64,000 nt of DNA from Asaia lannensis NBRC 102526 (GCF_024054035.1 NZ_JAMXQU010000005.1:124001-188000), one strand, 5' to 3'. Shown: positions 36,564-46,252, numbered from the stretch's first letter. Numbers and translations are program-made. The notes: generated by a model not told the origin, from the sequence alone.

Positions 36564-38207
36564 TCAGGCTGACGTGCCGAAACGTGGCAGATCGGTGCGT
36601 CCCAGCCCAGGGTTGCGCGGCCTGCTTTGCGGCATTCTTGCCGTTCTGGTGAAGGCAGTATTGGGGGCAAGAGGCATGCCCAGATCGCCCAGACGGGGAG
36701 CAATCTCACCGTCTCCTGCGTGACGGGTTGGGGCACGCCCCGCCATTTCAAGCAGGAGCCGCGCATAATGGGCGGCTTTGCCGTGCCAGGAAACGTCATG
36801 CAGTGAGCCATTTCTCTGCAGGCGCGCCCAAGTGGATTTCTGCCGGAACAGCTTCTGGGCATGTCTGATGGCCCGATACAGGGCATCGCCCTGCGTCGGG
36901 GAGAACAGAATGCCGTTGGCCACGCCCTCCTCGATCGCCGCCGCATTGGCATCGACGATGGTATCCGTCAGTCCGCCCACACGCGCTGCAATCGGCACGG
37001 AACCGTAACGCAGGGCATGAAGCTGGGTAAGGCCGCAGGGCTCGAAACGTGAGGGAATGAGGGAGGCGTCCACTGCGGAATGCAGCCTGTGCCCAAGCAC
37101 CTCGTCATAGCGGAGATGGCAGACGAGATTGCGCGGATAGGCAAGCTGCAGAGCGCGGAAAGACTGCATGATCTCGGCATCGCCCACACCCACCACAGCA
37201 AGCTGGATGTTTGCCTGGAAAAGACGAGGTGCGATCTCGGCGAGGATATCCACCCCTTTCTGGCGTGTCAGGCGGCTGACGATACCCAGAAGCAGGGCAT
37301 TGGGGTCCTGTGGCAGGCCGAATTCGGCCTGAAAGACGCGCTTGTTGGCACGACGCCCCGCAATATCGCCTATCGCATAGGGGAAGATTACGGACGGATC
37401 GGTCAGGGAATTCCAGTCATGCAGATCGATGCCATTGAGAATGCCGTGCAGATCTGCTGCGCGTGAGCTCAGCAGGCCCTCAAGGCCCATGCCGTTTTCT
37501 GCTGTCTGTATTTCTTCGGCATAGGTGGGAGAGACTGTGACGAGACGATCGGCAATCTGCAGCGCTGCCTTGAGGTAGCCCACCTTGCCGTAGAATTCGA
37601 CGCCATCGACGGCAAAAGCGCGGTCAGGCAGGCCGATACGCGCCAGAAGCTCGTGTGGGAAAAGGCCCTGAAACGCCATGTTGTGAATGACATGAGCGAC
37701 CGGAGGGGCGGGTAGTTGGTCATAACGCAGATAGGCAGCGACCAGTCCGGCCTGCCAGTCATGGGTCATGACGGCATCGGGGCGCCAGCTGGCAAGGCAG
37801 CCCTGCGCAATGCAGGCCGCCACGCGGGACAGCACGGCGAAACGAAGATCGTTATCGGGCCAGTCGCGCCCGTCAGGGCCAAGATAGGGTCCGCCCGCCC
37901 GGTCGTAGAGCTCGGGCACCTCGATGGCATAGAGATGATGGCCCTGCGCTTTTCCCTCCCAGAGGATGGCCCTGTAGCCGAGCATGTTTTCGAAAACATA
38001 GGCTTCGGTCTTATGGGTGAGTGCACCAAGGACCGATCTGTATCCCGGGAGGATGGAGCGCGTGCGCACGCCGTGATGACGCAGGGCATTGGGAAGCGAG
38101 GCAGCGACATCGCCCAGCCCGCCTGTCTTGACGAAAGGGAACATCTCCGCCGTGACAGAAAGCAGCTGCAGATCTGTCGGAAGCGCAACGATCTGGTCTG
38201 TAGGCAT
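36564..38207 (-). CDS. glgA: Glycogen synthase
   Basis: 547 aa. A GT5 enzyme that extends alpha-1,4 glucan from ADP-glucose. The N-terminal KTGGLGDVAASLPNAL motif binds the donor; later blocks are SRLTRQKGVDILAEI, FEPCGLTQLHALRYG and ARVGGLTDTI. Typical length is about 480 aa; this protein carries some 55 extra C-terminal residues rich in Arg/Pro/Gly that match no family feature I know. A GAGG site precedes ATG 38207. glgC, which makes ADP-glucose, is not in the window. The gene is divergent from glgX across about 200 bases and probably leads the glgA-glgB-treZ-treY transcript. Confidence 0.95.
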   Translation of the reverse strand: MPTDQIVALPTDLQLLSVTAEMFPFVKTGGLGDVAASLPNALRHHGVRTRSILPGYRSVLGALTHKTEAYVFENMLGYRAILWEGKAQGHHLYAIEVPELYDRAGGPYLGPDGRDWPDNDLRFAVLSRVAACIAQGCLASWRPDAVMTHDWQAGLVAAYLRYDQLPAPPVAHVIHNMAFQGLFPHELLARIGLPDRAFAVDGVEFYGKVGYLKAALQIADRLVTVSPTYAEEIQTAENGMGLEGLLSSRAADLHGILNGIDLHDWNSLTDPSVIFPYAIGDIAGRRANKRVFQAEFGLPQDPNALLLGIVSRLTRQKGVDILAEIAPRLFQANIQLAVVGVGDAEIMQSFRALQLAYPRNLVCHLRYDEVLGHRLHSAVDASLIPSRFEPCGLTQLHALRYGSVPIAARVGGLTDTIVDANAAAIEEGVANGILFSPTQGDALYRAIRHAQKLFRQKSTWARLQRNGSLHDVSWHGKAAHYARLLLEMAGRAPTRHAGDGEIAPRLGDLGMPLAPNTAFTRTARMPQSRPRNPGLGRTDLPRFGTSA

Positions 38208-38406
38208 GGCGAGCCTCGTATGAAATTTTGATGTGGAAATATCAGAGCATTGAGGATGCTAATACTTGTTAAACGCCGGGCGCCATAAATCGTTATCCGC
38301 TCGCGTTTATGTTATCAGCCATTTTCCTCATCGCAGCGTTAGGCCCCTCGAACCCGAGTGCAGACAGGGAAATGCCGGTGTGTCGGGTCAGGATGGAAAG
38401 AAACCT

Positions 38407-40539
38407 ATGAGCGATTCTTTTGCAAAACGCCTGAAAGAAGGAAGCCCCGCCGAACGCGGCGCCGTCTATGACGGGAAGGGCGTCAATTTTGCCGTTTTCT
38501 CGGCTAATGCCGAGGCGGTGGAAATCTGCCTTTTCGACCAGAATGGCGAAAAGGAAACCGACCGTATCCGACTGCCGGAATATACCGATCAGATCTTTCA
38601 TGGCTGGGTGCCCGATCTGCGTCCCGGCCAGCTCTATGGCTATCGCGTGCATGGACCTTACGAGCCCGATCAGGGGCATCGTTTCAACCCGAACAAGCTC
38701 CTTCTCGACCCCTATGCGCGTGAACATTTCGGCCAGATCGAGTGGAATCCGGCCCTGTTCGGCTACGAGCTCGGTCATGCCGACAAGGATCTGAGTTTCG
38801 ATTCACGCGACAGCGCGGCTTTCATGCCCAAATGCGTGATTACCGACCCCAAGGCGCAGCATCTCGGCCCGCTCAAGACACCGTGGACCGATACGGTGAT
38901 TTACGAGACCCATGTCCGTGGCTACACGCTCAACCATCCTCGTGTGCCGAGACGTCTGCGTGGAACCTATGCCGGGCTCGCCAATCGCCACGTGATCGAT
39001 CATCTCAAATCGATCGGTATCACAACGATCGAGCTGCTGCCGATCCAGAGCTTCGTCGCGGATGAATATCTGGTCGACAAGGGTCTGACGAATTACTGGG
39101 GCTATAACACGATCGGCTTTTTCGCTCCCGATACGCGTTATGCCGCCGATCAGGACGATGCATTGACCGAAGTGCGGCGCATGGTCGCTGCCTATCACGA
39201 GGCCGGGATCGAAGTGATTATGGACGTGGTCTATAATCATACCGCAGAAGGCAATGAGCTTGGTCCGACCCTGTCGTTCAAGGGGCTCGATAACGCGTCC
39301 TATTACAGACTCATGCCCGATAACAAACGTTTCTATATTAATGACACGGGCACTGGTAATACGTTCAACCTTACAAAAACAGCGTCGCTGCAATTTGTTG
39401 TCGATAGTTTGCGTTACTGGGCAAACGAGATCGGAGTCGATGGATTCCGGTTCGATCTCGGTACCATTCTGGCCCGCGAGCTGGACGGTTTCGACAGTGA
39501 GTCCGGCTTTCTCAGGATATGCCAGCAGGACCCGACACTGACCCATCTGAAACTGATTGCCGAACCTTGGGACGTTGGCCCCGGCGGGTATCAGGTCGGT
39601 CATTTCCCGCCGGGCTGGGCCGAGTGGAACGACAAGTATCGTGATACGACGCGCGATTACTGGCGTGGTGAGGCCAAGGCAAACGAGCTTGCCCCCCGTC
39701 TGCTCGGCAGCCCCGACATGTTCAACCATTCCGGTCGTCAGGCCTGGGCCAGCGTCAACTTCCTTACCGCGCATGACGGTTTCACGCTGTGGGATTGCGT
39801 CTCCTATAACGAGAAGCACAATGAAGCCAATGGTGAGGACAACAAGGACGGCACCAGCGATAACCGCTCCTGCAATTACGGGGTGGAGGGGCCGACCGAT
39901 GACGAGGCGATCAACACCATACGCTGGCGTCAGTGTCGCAATATGCTGGCAACGCTGATCTTCTCGCAGGGCACGCCCATGATTGTCGCGGGGGACGAGT
40001 TCGGCCGCACACAGGGGGGCAACAACAACGCCTATTGCCAGAACAATGAAATCTCGTGGGTCGACTGGCGCCTCAGCGATGAGGGGACGCGCCTGTCCAA
40101 ATTCACGACACGCCTGCTTGCCCTGCGCCGCCGTTTCCCGATCCTGCGTCGTGCACGTTTTCTGACCGAGGCCTATAATCCCGAGCTCGACGTCAAGGAG
40201 CTGACCTGGGTCAGTGCCTCGGGCGGCGAGATGCAGCAGGAGGAATGGACGCAGGCCCAGTGCTTCGGCGTGATGCTCGACGGGCGCGCCCAGCCCAGCG
40301 GTATCATGCGTCGCGGTGCAGATGCGACATTGCTGCTGATTCTCAACAGCTGGCACGATGTCGTCGAATTCGCCCTGCCCAAGGCCGAAGGCGAGGAATG
40401 GAAACTGCTGCTCGACACCAACCGGCCCGACGATGGTGAGGCTCTTGAGCAGGAGCTTTTCGCCCAGGAGCAGATCTATACGGTCACCGGTCGTTCGGTT
40501 CTTCTGTTCGAGCTGATCACCAAACCGGTCTCAGCCTGA
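38407..40539 (+). CDS. glgX: Glycogen debranching enzyme
   Basis: 710 aa from ATG 38407, chosen for its GGAAAG ribosome site and the usual N terminus (KEGSPAERGAVYDGKGVNFAVFSANAEAV). The CBM48 module leads into a GH13 isoamylase-type barrel: MDVVYNHTAEGNELGPTLSF, VDGFRFDLGTILARE, LIAEPWDVGPGGYQ and FLTAHDGFTLWDCVSYN. GlgX cuts alpha-1,6 branches left after phosphorylase action, giving linear maltodextrins that TreY/TreZ can use. It is followed by a strong intrinsic terminator. No glgP is present in the window. Confidence 0.96.
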   Translation: MSDSFAKRLKEGSPAERGAVYDGKGVNFAVFSANAEAVEICLFDQNGEKETDRIRLPEYTDQIFHGWVPDLRPGQLYGYRVHGPYEPDQGHRFNPNKLLLDPYAREHFGQIEWNPALFGYELGHADKDLSFDSRDSAAFMPKCVITDPKAQHLGPLKTPWTDTVIYETHVRGYTLNHPRVPRRLRGTYAGLANRHVIDHLKSIGITTIELLPIQSFVADEYLVDKGLTNYWGYNTIGFFAPDTRYAADQDDALTEVRRMVAAYHEAGIEVIMDVVYNHTAEGNELGPTLSFKGLDNASYYRLMPDNKRFYINDTGTGNTFNLTKTASLQFVVDSLRYWANEIGVDGFRFDLGTILARELDGFDSESGFLRICQQDPTLTHLKLIAEPWDVGPGGYQVGHFPPGWAEWNDKYRDTTRDYWRGEAKANELAPRLLGSPDMFNHSGRQAWASVNFLTAHDGFTLWDCVSYNEKHNEANGEDNKDGTSDNRSCNYGVEGPTDDEAINTIRWRQCRNMLATLIFSQGTPMIVAGDEFGRTQGGNNNAYCQNNEISWVDWRLSDEGTRLSKFTTRLLALRRRFPILRRARFLTEAYNPELDVKELTWVSASGGEMQQEEWTQAQCFGVMLDGRAQPSGIMRRGADATLLLILNSWHDVVEFALPKAEGEEWKLLLDTNRPDDGEALEQELFAQEQIYTVTGRSVLLFELITKPVSA

Positions 40540-40547
40540 CGCAGAAC

Positions 40548-40576
40548 GGGGGAGGGGACAGTCTCTCCCCCTTTTT
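40548..40576 (+). terminator. Rho-independent terminator of glgX
   Basis: GGGGGAG (40548-40554) pairs with CTCCCCC (40565-40571), followed directly by TTTTT (40572-40576). It begins 8 bases after the glgX stop. This is the clearest intrinsic terminator in the window. Confidence 0.85.
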
Positions 40577-40586
40577 GATGGTAGAC

Positions 40587-41036
40587 TCAGACAGGCATGT
40601 CGCGGTTGTCGGCAATGGCCTCCATCGAAAGATAGGAGGTCACCGTATCCAGCTCGACCTTGCTGATCAGGGTCTGATAAATGCCATCGAAAGCGTTCAT
40701 GTCCCTGGCGACGATCTTGAGCATGTAGTCGTAATCCCCTGCCAGACGATGGAAATCGACGATGTGAGGGATGGACAGAACAGCCTCGCGGAATTGCTTC
40801 AGCCAGTCTTTCGAGTGGTAGCGTGTGCGCACCATCACGAACACCGTAACGCCCAGCCCGACGGCTTCCTTCGACAGGCGTACCGTTTCTCCCTGTATCA
40901 CATTGCTGGTACGCAGGGCGTTCAGCCGGCGCCAGCACGCATTTTGCGAAAGGCCTACCCGTTCGGCCAGATCGCGCTGCGAAAGGGAGGAATCGGCCTG
41001 GAGGGCACGAAGAATGGCGCGGTCTATATGATCCAT
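40587..41036 (-). CDS. Lrp/AsnC-family transcriptional regulator
   Basis: 149 aa. The AsnC-type helix-turn-helix (ILRALQADSSLSQRDLAERVGLSQNACWRRLNAL) is followed by a ligand-binding RAM domain (LVQ-type beta strands; DFHRLAGDYDYMLKIVARDMNAFDGIY). Lrp-type proteins sense amino acids. It is divergent from a class-V PLP enzyme across 118 bases that carry two palindromes, so it probably controls that gene and itself. Confidence 0.92.
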   Translation of the reverse strand: MDHIDRAILRALQADSSLSQRDLAERVGLSQNACWRRLNALRTSNVIQGETVRLSKEAVGLGVTVFVMVRTRYHSKDWLKQFREAVLSIPHIVDFHRLAGDYDYMLKIVARDMNAFDGIYQTLISKVELDTVTSYLSMEAIADNRDMPV

Positions 41037-41053
41037 GAAAAGACTAAAAACAG

Positions 41054-41095
41054 ATCATATGATAGAAAGATAGCCTGTTTCATGATGAAAACAGG
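41054..41095. promoter_or_regulatory. Two palindromes between Lrp and PLP-enzyme genes
   Basis: ATCATATGAT (41054-41063) is a perfect 10-bp palindrome. CCTGTTT (41074-41080) and AAACAGG (41089-41095) form an inverted repeat around TTTCATGATGAAA, itself a palindrome about a central G. They are about 60-100 bases before the PLP-enzyme ATG. Lrp-family dimers bind such sites, so they are candidate operators. Confidence 0.55.
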
Positions 41096-41154
41096 TAGGG
41101 ATTCCGCGGACTGATCGCTCTATCTTCGGACGGGCCATTCAAGGAGCCTGCCCG

Positions 41155-42612
41155 ATGATCGATCCCGATACCTGTCTTGCCGCTTTTGCACAGTCGCTCA
41201 GAAACGATGGGGGCAGGGAGGCGCTTGGCGCCGGGATTATCGGCGAGGGTGTTGCGGTGCCTGGGCCGTTCGGGGACCATCCGCTTCTCTATGCCGACTA
41301 TGTGGCCTCGGGGCGTGCGCTCCAGCAGGTCGAAGCCTTCATGCTCACGCAGATCCTGCCTTATTATGCCAACAGCCATACGCAGGCCTCGTATTGCGGG
41401 CGGGTCATGACGCGTCTTCGCGCATCGGCACGCAGCCATATCGCCAGACTTTGCGGCGCCACCGATGCGTATAGTGTGGTCTTTACGGGCTCGGGGGCAA
41501 CGGCAGGGATCAATCGTCTCGTCAGTCTCACCGGGGTGACTCAGGCTGTGGCAGAGGGGAAAAATCCGCTGGTCCTAATCGGCCCCTATGAGCACCATTC
41601 CAATATTCTCCCCTGGCGCGAAAGCGGTGCCGAGCTGATCGAAATTGCAGAGGCCGAGGCAGGAGGTCCCGACCTGACTGCGCTCGAACAGGTGCTTTCT
41701 ACTCAGAAGGCCGGGCGTCTGGTCGTCGGTGCGTTCTCGGCTGCATCGAATGTGACAGGTATCCTGACGGATGTGGATGCCGTCACGCGTCTGCTCAACC
41801 GTTACGGTGCGCGCTCGGTATGGGATTATGCAGGCGGCGGTCCTTATCTCGCCATCGACATGGCATGCGGAACGCCTGAGCAGAAAGATGCCGTGGTGAT
41901 CTCGCCGCATAAATTCCTTGGTGGGCCGGGGGCTTCGGGTGTGATGATCCTGCGCAATGAGGCCGTGGCCATTTCGAAGCCCAGCCTGCCGGGCGGCGGG
42001 ACCGTGCGCTTTGTCTCACCCTGGGGTCATGATTATTCCAGCCGCGTATGCGATCGCGAAGAAGCCGGTACGCCCAATGTGGTAGGCGATATACGCGCGG
42101 CACTCTGCTTTCTGGTCAAGGATGCGATAGGCCAGGCGTACATGGATCGTCGCCACGCCGAACTGCGACAGCGTGCACTGGCTGCCTGGGAAAACGTGCC
42201 TGAAATCGAGCTGATCGGGGCCTCGGGCGACAAACCGGCTCTGCCGATTTTCTCGATGCGTATTCGCGATGTGCAGCGTGGCGGCTATATCCATCAGCAG
42301 CTTTTCACCAGACTTCTGTCCGACTGCTATGGCGTTCAGGCACGCGGGGGCTGTGCCTGTGCAGGGCCCTATGCCCATCGCCTGCTTTCGATCGATGCGC
42401 AGGCATCGGATATCCTGCGCCGTGCCATTCTCTCAGGGCAGGAGATCGAAAAGCCAGGCTGGACGCGTCTCAACTTCAGCGCCCTGATGAGCGATGACAA
42501 GGCTGATCGTGTCATTCGCGCTGTTACTACTCTGGCAAAACAGCCTTATCCGATGGCCGACTTCTATCGCTGCGATGAGCAGACAGCCCGTTTCGAGGCC
42601 CTTTCCGCCTGA
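41155..42612 (+). CDS. Class-V aminotransferase-fold PLP enzyme (cysteine desulfurase/epimerase-like)
   Basis: 485 aa. Family features are the active-site preamble NSHTQASYCGRVMTRLRASA, GPYEHHSNILPWRESGAELIEI, the PLP lysine in VVISPHKFLGGPGASGVMIL, and a conserved cysteine block ARGGCACAGPYAHRLL in the small domain. The cysteine placement recalls selenocysteine lyase/cysteine desulfurase relatives, but the protein is longer than SufS or IscS and no Fe-S genes adjoin. The divergent Lrp regulator suggests an amino-acid substrate. The precise reaction is unknown. Confidence 0.82.
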   Translation: MIDPDTCLAAFAQSLRNDGGREALGAGIIGEGVAVPGPFGDHPLLYADYVASGRALQQVEAFMLTQILPYYANSHTQASYCGRVMTRLRASARSHIARLCGATDAYSVVFTGSGATAGINRLVSLTGVTQAVAEGKNPLVLIGPYEHHSNILPWRESGAELIEIAEAEAGGPDLTALEQVLSTQKAGRLVVGAFSAASNVTGILTDVDAVTRLLNRYGARSVWDYAGGGPYLAIDMACGTPEQKDAVVISPHKFLGGPGASGVMILRNEAVAISKPSLPGGGTVRFVSPWGHDYSSRVCDREEAGTPNVVGDIRAALCFLVKDAIGQAYMDRRHAELRQRALAAWENVPEIELIGASGDKPALPIFSMRIRDVQRGGYIHQQLFTRLLSDCYGVQARGGCACAGPYAHRLLSIDAQASDILRRAILSGQEIEKPGWTRLNFSALMSDDKADRVIRAVTTLAKQPYPMADFYRCDEQTARFEALSA

Positions 42613-42649
42613 GCGACTACACTCGACGGATATCCGCTTGCACGAAGGC

Positions 42650-43084
42650 TCAGGCGTCTTCCTCGGTTTCGTTCTGCGCAATCTGGAAGGCGCCCGTATT
42701 GAGTTTCGAGGCTGCGAGATGGCCGAGCGATACGGCCCCGAGGCAAAGCACGGCCGAGAGAACGATATTGGCCAGCGCACGCCCCCAGGCATCGGCGCGT
42801 AGCAGGTCGAGCGTTTGCAGGCTGAACGACGAGAATGTCGTGTAGCCACCGCAGATGCCGACCATCACGAACAGGCGCATGTTTTCCGAAACGGGAAAAC
42901 GACCATGTGCCAGAGTGAGCGTGCCGAAAAATCCGATGACGAACGAGCCCACTGTGTTGATGGCCAGGATCGTTCCCCATGGCATGGCACGGCTATAGGG
43001 AGCCGTCGCAACCGAGACGAGGTAGCGGCCGAGCGTACCGATTGCGCCGCCGAGCATGACAACAAGACAGGTCATAAAAGACAT
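42650..43084 (-). CDS. crcB: Fluoride-specific ion channel CrcB/FluC
   Basis: 144 aa with four membrane helices. The motifs [25 protein letters not shown] and [16 protein letters not shown] match the dual-topology Fluc channel family, including the phenylalanine/threonine residues that line the pore. It exports fluoride. The C-terminal AQNETEEDA tail is acidic. I searched the 136 bases upstream for a fluoride riboswitch and did not find its conserved loops. A second in-frame start at 43075 is possible. Confidence 0.92.
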   Translation of the reverse strand: MSFMTCLVVMLGGAIGTLGRYLVSVATAPYSRAMPWGTILAINTVGSFVIGFFGTLTLAHGRFPVSENMRLFVMVGICGGYTTFSSFSLQTLDLLRADAWGRALANIVLSAVLCLGAVSLGHLAASKLNTGAFQIAQNETEEDA

Positions 43085-43220
43085 AGAAACAGAAAACTCC
43101 GGTCAGGGGGTATTTGTGCCGTCTTATCACAGGTGGTCCCGCGGGGTCAGTCGCGAAGACGGGCCGGACAATCCCCGGGCAGGTCGATTTCGGACAGCCC
43201 GCGCTTATAGGGTGCGCATG

Positions 43221-44924
43221 TTACAGGGCCGATTGACGCGCCATCGTTTTGCGGAGCCGGTAAAGCTCCAGCGTGTCGATACTTGCCCCCGCGCCTGTGG
43301 CTTCCAGTTTCAGGTAGGTCAGCGGGTTGGCGGGAAACAGCAGCGCGGTACCGACCGACAGGCCGCCATTGGCAAAGACCTCAAGCGTGCAGGCATCGAG
43401 CACGAGCCTGACATCGAAATGCCGATCATCCGGGTTGAGCGTCGTCGAGAATTGCCCGGTGAAGAAAGGCTGTTTGAAACCGTTCAGATCGGCCCGGTCG
43501 ATCCAGAGCTGACCGCTGAAGGCATCGAAACCGATGGTCAGGCTTTCGCCCGTATCATTGCCGAAAACAATGACAAAGCGCCCGGTGCGACCCTTGTCTC
43601 CCAGCGGGAGATTGGGGTTCATCTGATCGACCGTCGCACTCAACACCAGTTCAAGCGCCGCGCCGAGCGGAAGCTGCACGGAGGCACTCGCCCCCGCGGC
43701 AAGTCTCTTGCAGGCAAATGGCACGGTGGCCTCTCGCAGGGTGTCGAGGTCCCGGGGCGACTGGGCCAGACGTAGCCACCCTGCAGAATCATGGCGTAAA
43801 ATCATCAGGCGCGGCAGGGTCATGCAGCCACGCCAGCTCTGTGTGGGCAACTCCTGACAATACTGCCAGTTACCCAGCCATGCGATCGATACAGCCTCAT
43901 GTCCAGGCATGTTTTCATAGACCTGAAGCGCATAGGCATCCTTGGCAAAATCGGTCAGGCCGATCACCGTGTCATCGGGGATGAAGTGACTGCCATCGAA
44001 GCTGCCGACAAAATACTGGGTGATGCTTCCGCCTGTCGGGCTACCCGGATTGACCGAAATGAACAGCACCCAGCGCGACCCACCGCCCTCGATAGGGATC
44101 TCGATCAGGTTCGGGCATTCGTAATCGACGCCGAAAAGACCCGACGGGCCGAAATTGCTCAGATGCACCCAATGCTGCAGGTCGATGGAGGCGTAGAATG
44201 CAATCTGATGAAGGCGTGCCTTGGCCACGACCATGACCCATTGTCCGGTCGGAATGTGAAAAAATACCTTGGGATCGCGAAAGGAATTGCTGCCGATATC
44301 GAGCACGGGATTATGGGGAATATCCCTGAAGCTCTTGCCGTCATCCTCGCTGATGGCAAGGAACTGCGACTGTTTTTTCGGTGTTGCACGCGTGTAGAGC
44401 GCAATCAGGCCGCCTTTGCCCCCGGCGAACAGGCCGGAACTGTTATGCGTGTCGAGAACGGCACAGCCGGTAAATGCTTCGCCGTCCGGTGTTTCATTCA
44501 GCGCAATCGGCTGATCTTCCCAGGCCAGCATGTCGCTGCTGATGGCGTGGCCCCAGTGTACATGACCTGCATAGGGGGCAAACGGGTCGAACTGGTAATA
44601 GAGATGGAACACACCGTTATTGTAGATCAGCCCGTTCGGATCGTTCATGAACCCGCTTTCGGGTGAGAAGTGGATCGTCGGGCGATAGAATGCATCGCTT
44701 TGCGTGCGAATGACCGGATGTGCCGTGGCGCCGGGCTGATCGGCGGGTGAGGGGTGAGAGGCGTTCGGCTCGGCTTTTCTTTCTCCATCCGGCGCCTTGG
44801 GAGGGGATTGTGGACCGGGCGCGGCCTGCGCCAGAGCCGCCCCCATCAGGCCTCCACCTGTAACTGTAAGAGAAGCAAGCGCCCGACGACGGCTTAATCC
44901 GGAGAGGGCAGGGCGCTCGGTCAT
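43221..44924 (-). CDS. Tat-exported GH32 fructan/sucrose hydrolase
   Basis: 567 aa. ATG 44924 has a GGAAG ribosome site and yields a twin-arginine signal (SRRRALASL, then TVTGGGLMGAALAQA). After a Pro/Ala-rich linker comes the GH32 five-blade propeller with all three catalytic blocks: FMNDPNGL (nucleophile D95), RDPKV, and YECPNL (acid/base). A beta-sandwich ends the protein (LEVFANGGLSVGTAL). It likely hydrolyzes levan, inulin or sucrose outside the cytoplasm. It is divergent from the polyol dehydrogenase gene. I cannot decide between exo-levanase/inulinase and invertase from sequence alone. Confidence 0.9.
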   Translation of the reverse strand: MTERPALSGLSRRRALASLTVTGGGLMGAALAQAAPGPQSPPKAPDGERKAEPNASHPSPADQPGATAHPVIRTQSDAFYRPTIHFSPESGFMNDPNGLIYNNGVFHLYYQFDPFAPYAGHVHWGHAISSDMLAWEDQPIALNETPDGEAFTGCAVLDTHNSSGLFAGGKGGLIALYTRATPKKQSQFLAISEDDGKSFRDIPHNPVLDIGSNSFRDPKVFFHIPTGQWVMVVAKARLHQIAFYASIDLQHWVHLSNFGPSGLFGVDYECPNLIEIPIEGGGSRWVLFISVNPGSPTGGSITQYFVGSFDGSHFIPDDTVIGLTDFAKDAYALQVYENMPGHEAVSIAWLGNWQYCQELPTQSWRGCMTLPRLMILRHDSAGWLRLAQSPRDLDTLREATVPFACKRLAAGASASVQLPLGAALELVLSATVDQMNPNLPLGDKGRTGRFVIVFGNDTGESLTIGFDAFSGQLWIDRADLNGFKQPFFTGQFSTTLNPDDRHFDVRLVLDACTLEVFANGGLSVGTALLFPANPLTYLKLEATGAGASIDTLELYRLRKTMARQSAL

Positions 44925-45019
44925 GATGGTCTTCCTCGGGAACTGCGACAGGAGGTCGTGTAGAAGGGCTCGACCATAGGCCATGCATCCTGTCGCGACA
45001 AACGGGCACGGTGAAGGGA

Positions 45020-45061
45020 TCTAGGCGCTGTCGCCATTCTCCTCGATGCGCATCGCCTAGA
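45020..45061. promoter_or_regulatory. Nested inverted repeat in the GH32/dehydrogenase divergent region
   Basis: TCTAGGCG (45020-45027) and CGCCTAGA (45054-45061) are perfect 8-base inverted arms, and a 12-base palindrome CGATGCGCATCG (45044-45055) lies inside the right half. The site is about 95 bases before the GH32 ATG and about 155 before the dehydrogenase ATG. It could be an operator or a transcribed hairpin. Confidence 0.5.
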
Positions 45062-45145
45062 ATGTCGGATCACGGAGTGGTGTTCATATCAGGCAAGAAA
45101 TCATCGGTTTTTGTTAAGAACCGATCTGTTTGATGAGATGGTGTC

Positions 45146-45162
45146 GTTATATCTAACATAAC
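45146..45162. promoter_or_regulatory. Degenerate Zur-like site upstream of the MDR dehydrogenase
   Basis: GTTATATCTAACATAAC keeps the right half TAACATAAC of the perfect Zur palindrome at 49379-49396 but only part of the left. It lies 53 bases before the start of a zinc-type dehydrogenase gene. Function is uncertain. Confidence 0.3.
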
Positions 45163-45214
45163 TGTCATGTTCCCCAATGTCGGGATCGAGGCAGAATGCA
45201 GGAAGGACGACGAG

Positions 45215-46252
45215 ATGGCGCAGGCACTGGTTCTGGAAGAGCGTGGAAAACTGTCCCTGCGGGAGATCGCGCTGGATGACACACTTGGCCCCGATGATGT
45301 GCGTATCGCTATCCATACGGTCGGCATCTGCGGTAGCGACGTGCATTATTACACACATGGGGCAATCGGACCTTTTGTGGTGCGTGAGCCCATGGTGCTG
45401 GGGCATGAAGCGTCAGGTGTTGTCACGGCGGTTGGCGAGCGGGTGAAGACGCTTCGGATCGGCGATCGCGTCTGCATGGAGCCCGGCATTCCTGATCCGC
45501 TATCCCGCGCCGCACGTCTGGGACAATATAATATCGATCCGGCTGTACGTTTCTGGGCGACGCCGCCTGTGCATGGGTGCCTGACACCTACCGTGGTGCA
45601 TCCTGCTGCCTACACCTTCAAACTGCCCGATCATGTGAGCTTCGCCGAGGGTGCGATGGTCGAGCCGCTGACGGTGGGCGTTCATGCCTGCGTCAAGGCG
45701 AAGATCCAGCCAGGAGATGTCTGTCTCGTTACCGGTGCCGGGCCCATCGGCATCATGACAGCGCTGTCTGCACTTGCCTCAGGCGCGAGCCAGGTTTTCA
45801 TCAGCGATTTTTCTGCGCCCAAACTCGCTATAGCCGGGCGCTATGCCAATATCGTGCCCATCAATCTGGCCGCGGCGAAACCGGCCGAGCGTATCGCCGC
45901 CCAGTGCGGTGAAGGCTGGGGTGTGGATGTGACATTCGAGGCCAGCGGTTTCGAGAGCGCCTATCAGGATGCGCTGGATTGCACCCGCCCCGGTGGGCGT
46001 CTGGTTCTGGTCGGTATGCCACCTGAAAAGATCGCCTTCGATATCGTTGCAGCACAGTCGAAAGAGCTGAGCATCGAGACAATCTTTCGCTATGCCCATG
46101 TCTATGATCGCGCCATTGCACTCATTGCCTCGGGGAGCATCGACCTAAAGCCGCTGATCTCGGGCAGCTTTCCATTGAGCGAGGGCATTGCGGCCTTCGG
46201 GCGCGCGGCGGAAGGGCGGCCGGAAGACGTCAAACTCCAGATAACGCTCTGA
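45215..46252 (+). CDS. Xylitol/polyol dehydrogenase, zinc-type MDR family
   Basis: 345 aa. The medium-chain fold shows catalytic zinc ligands C39 ([13 protein letters not shown]), H64 and E65 (LGHEASG), and the NAD motif [13 protein letters not shown]. The structural-zinc cysteine loop is replaced by [19 protein letters not shown], as in bacterial xylitol dehydrogenase/D-xylulose reductase. It should oxidize xylitol or a related polyol to the ketose with NAD+ in the cytoplasm. The ATG at 45215 has GAAGGA upstream. An AraC regulator and an SDR follow, forming a polyol-use cluster. Confidence 0.87.
   Translation: MAQALVLEERGKLSLREIALDDTLGPDDVRIAIHTVGICGSDVHYYTHGAIGPFVVREPMVLGHEASGVVTAVGERVKTLRIGDRVCMEPGIPDPLSRAARLGQYNIDPAVRFWATPPVHGCLTPTVVHPAAYTFKLPDHVSFAEGAMVEPLTVGVHACVKAKIQPGDVCLVTGAGPIGIMTALSALASGASQVFISDFSAPKLAIAGRYANIVPINLAAAKPAERIAAQCGEGWGVDVTFEASGFESAYQDALDCTRPGGRLVLVGMPPEKIAFDIVAAQSKELSIETIFRYAHVYDRAIALIASGSIDLKPLISGSFPLSEGIAAFGRAAEGRPEDVKLQITL

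Noticed and set aside
38803-40356. Long minus-strand frame (517 codons) opposite glgX
   Set aside because: It lies wholly inside glgX, shows no family features and reflects the high-GC codon pattern of the real gene.
43085-43220. Fluoride riboswitch before crcB
   Set aside because: The conserved GATGG and CTGATGACTCCTAC-type elements are absent from the 136 bases upstream.
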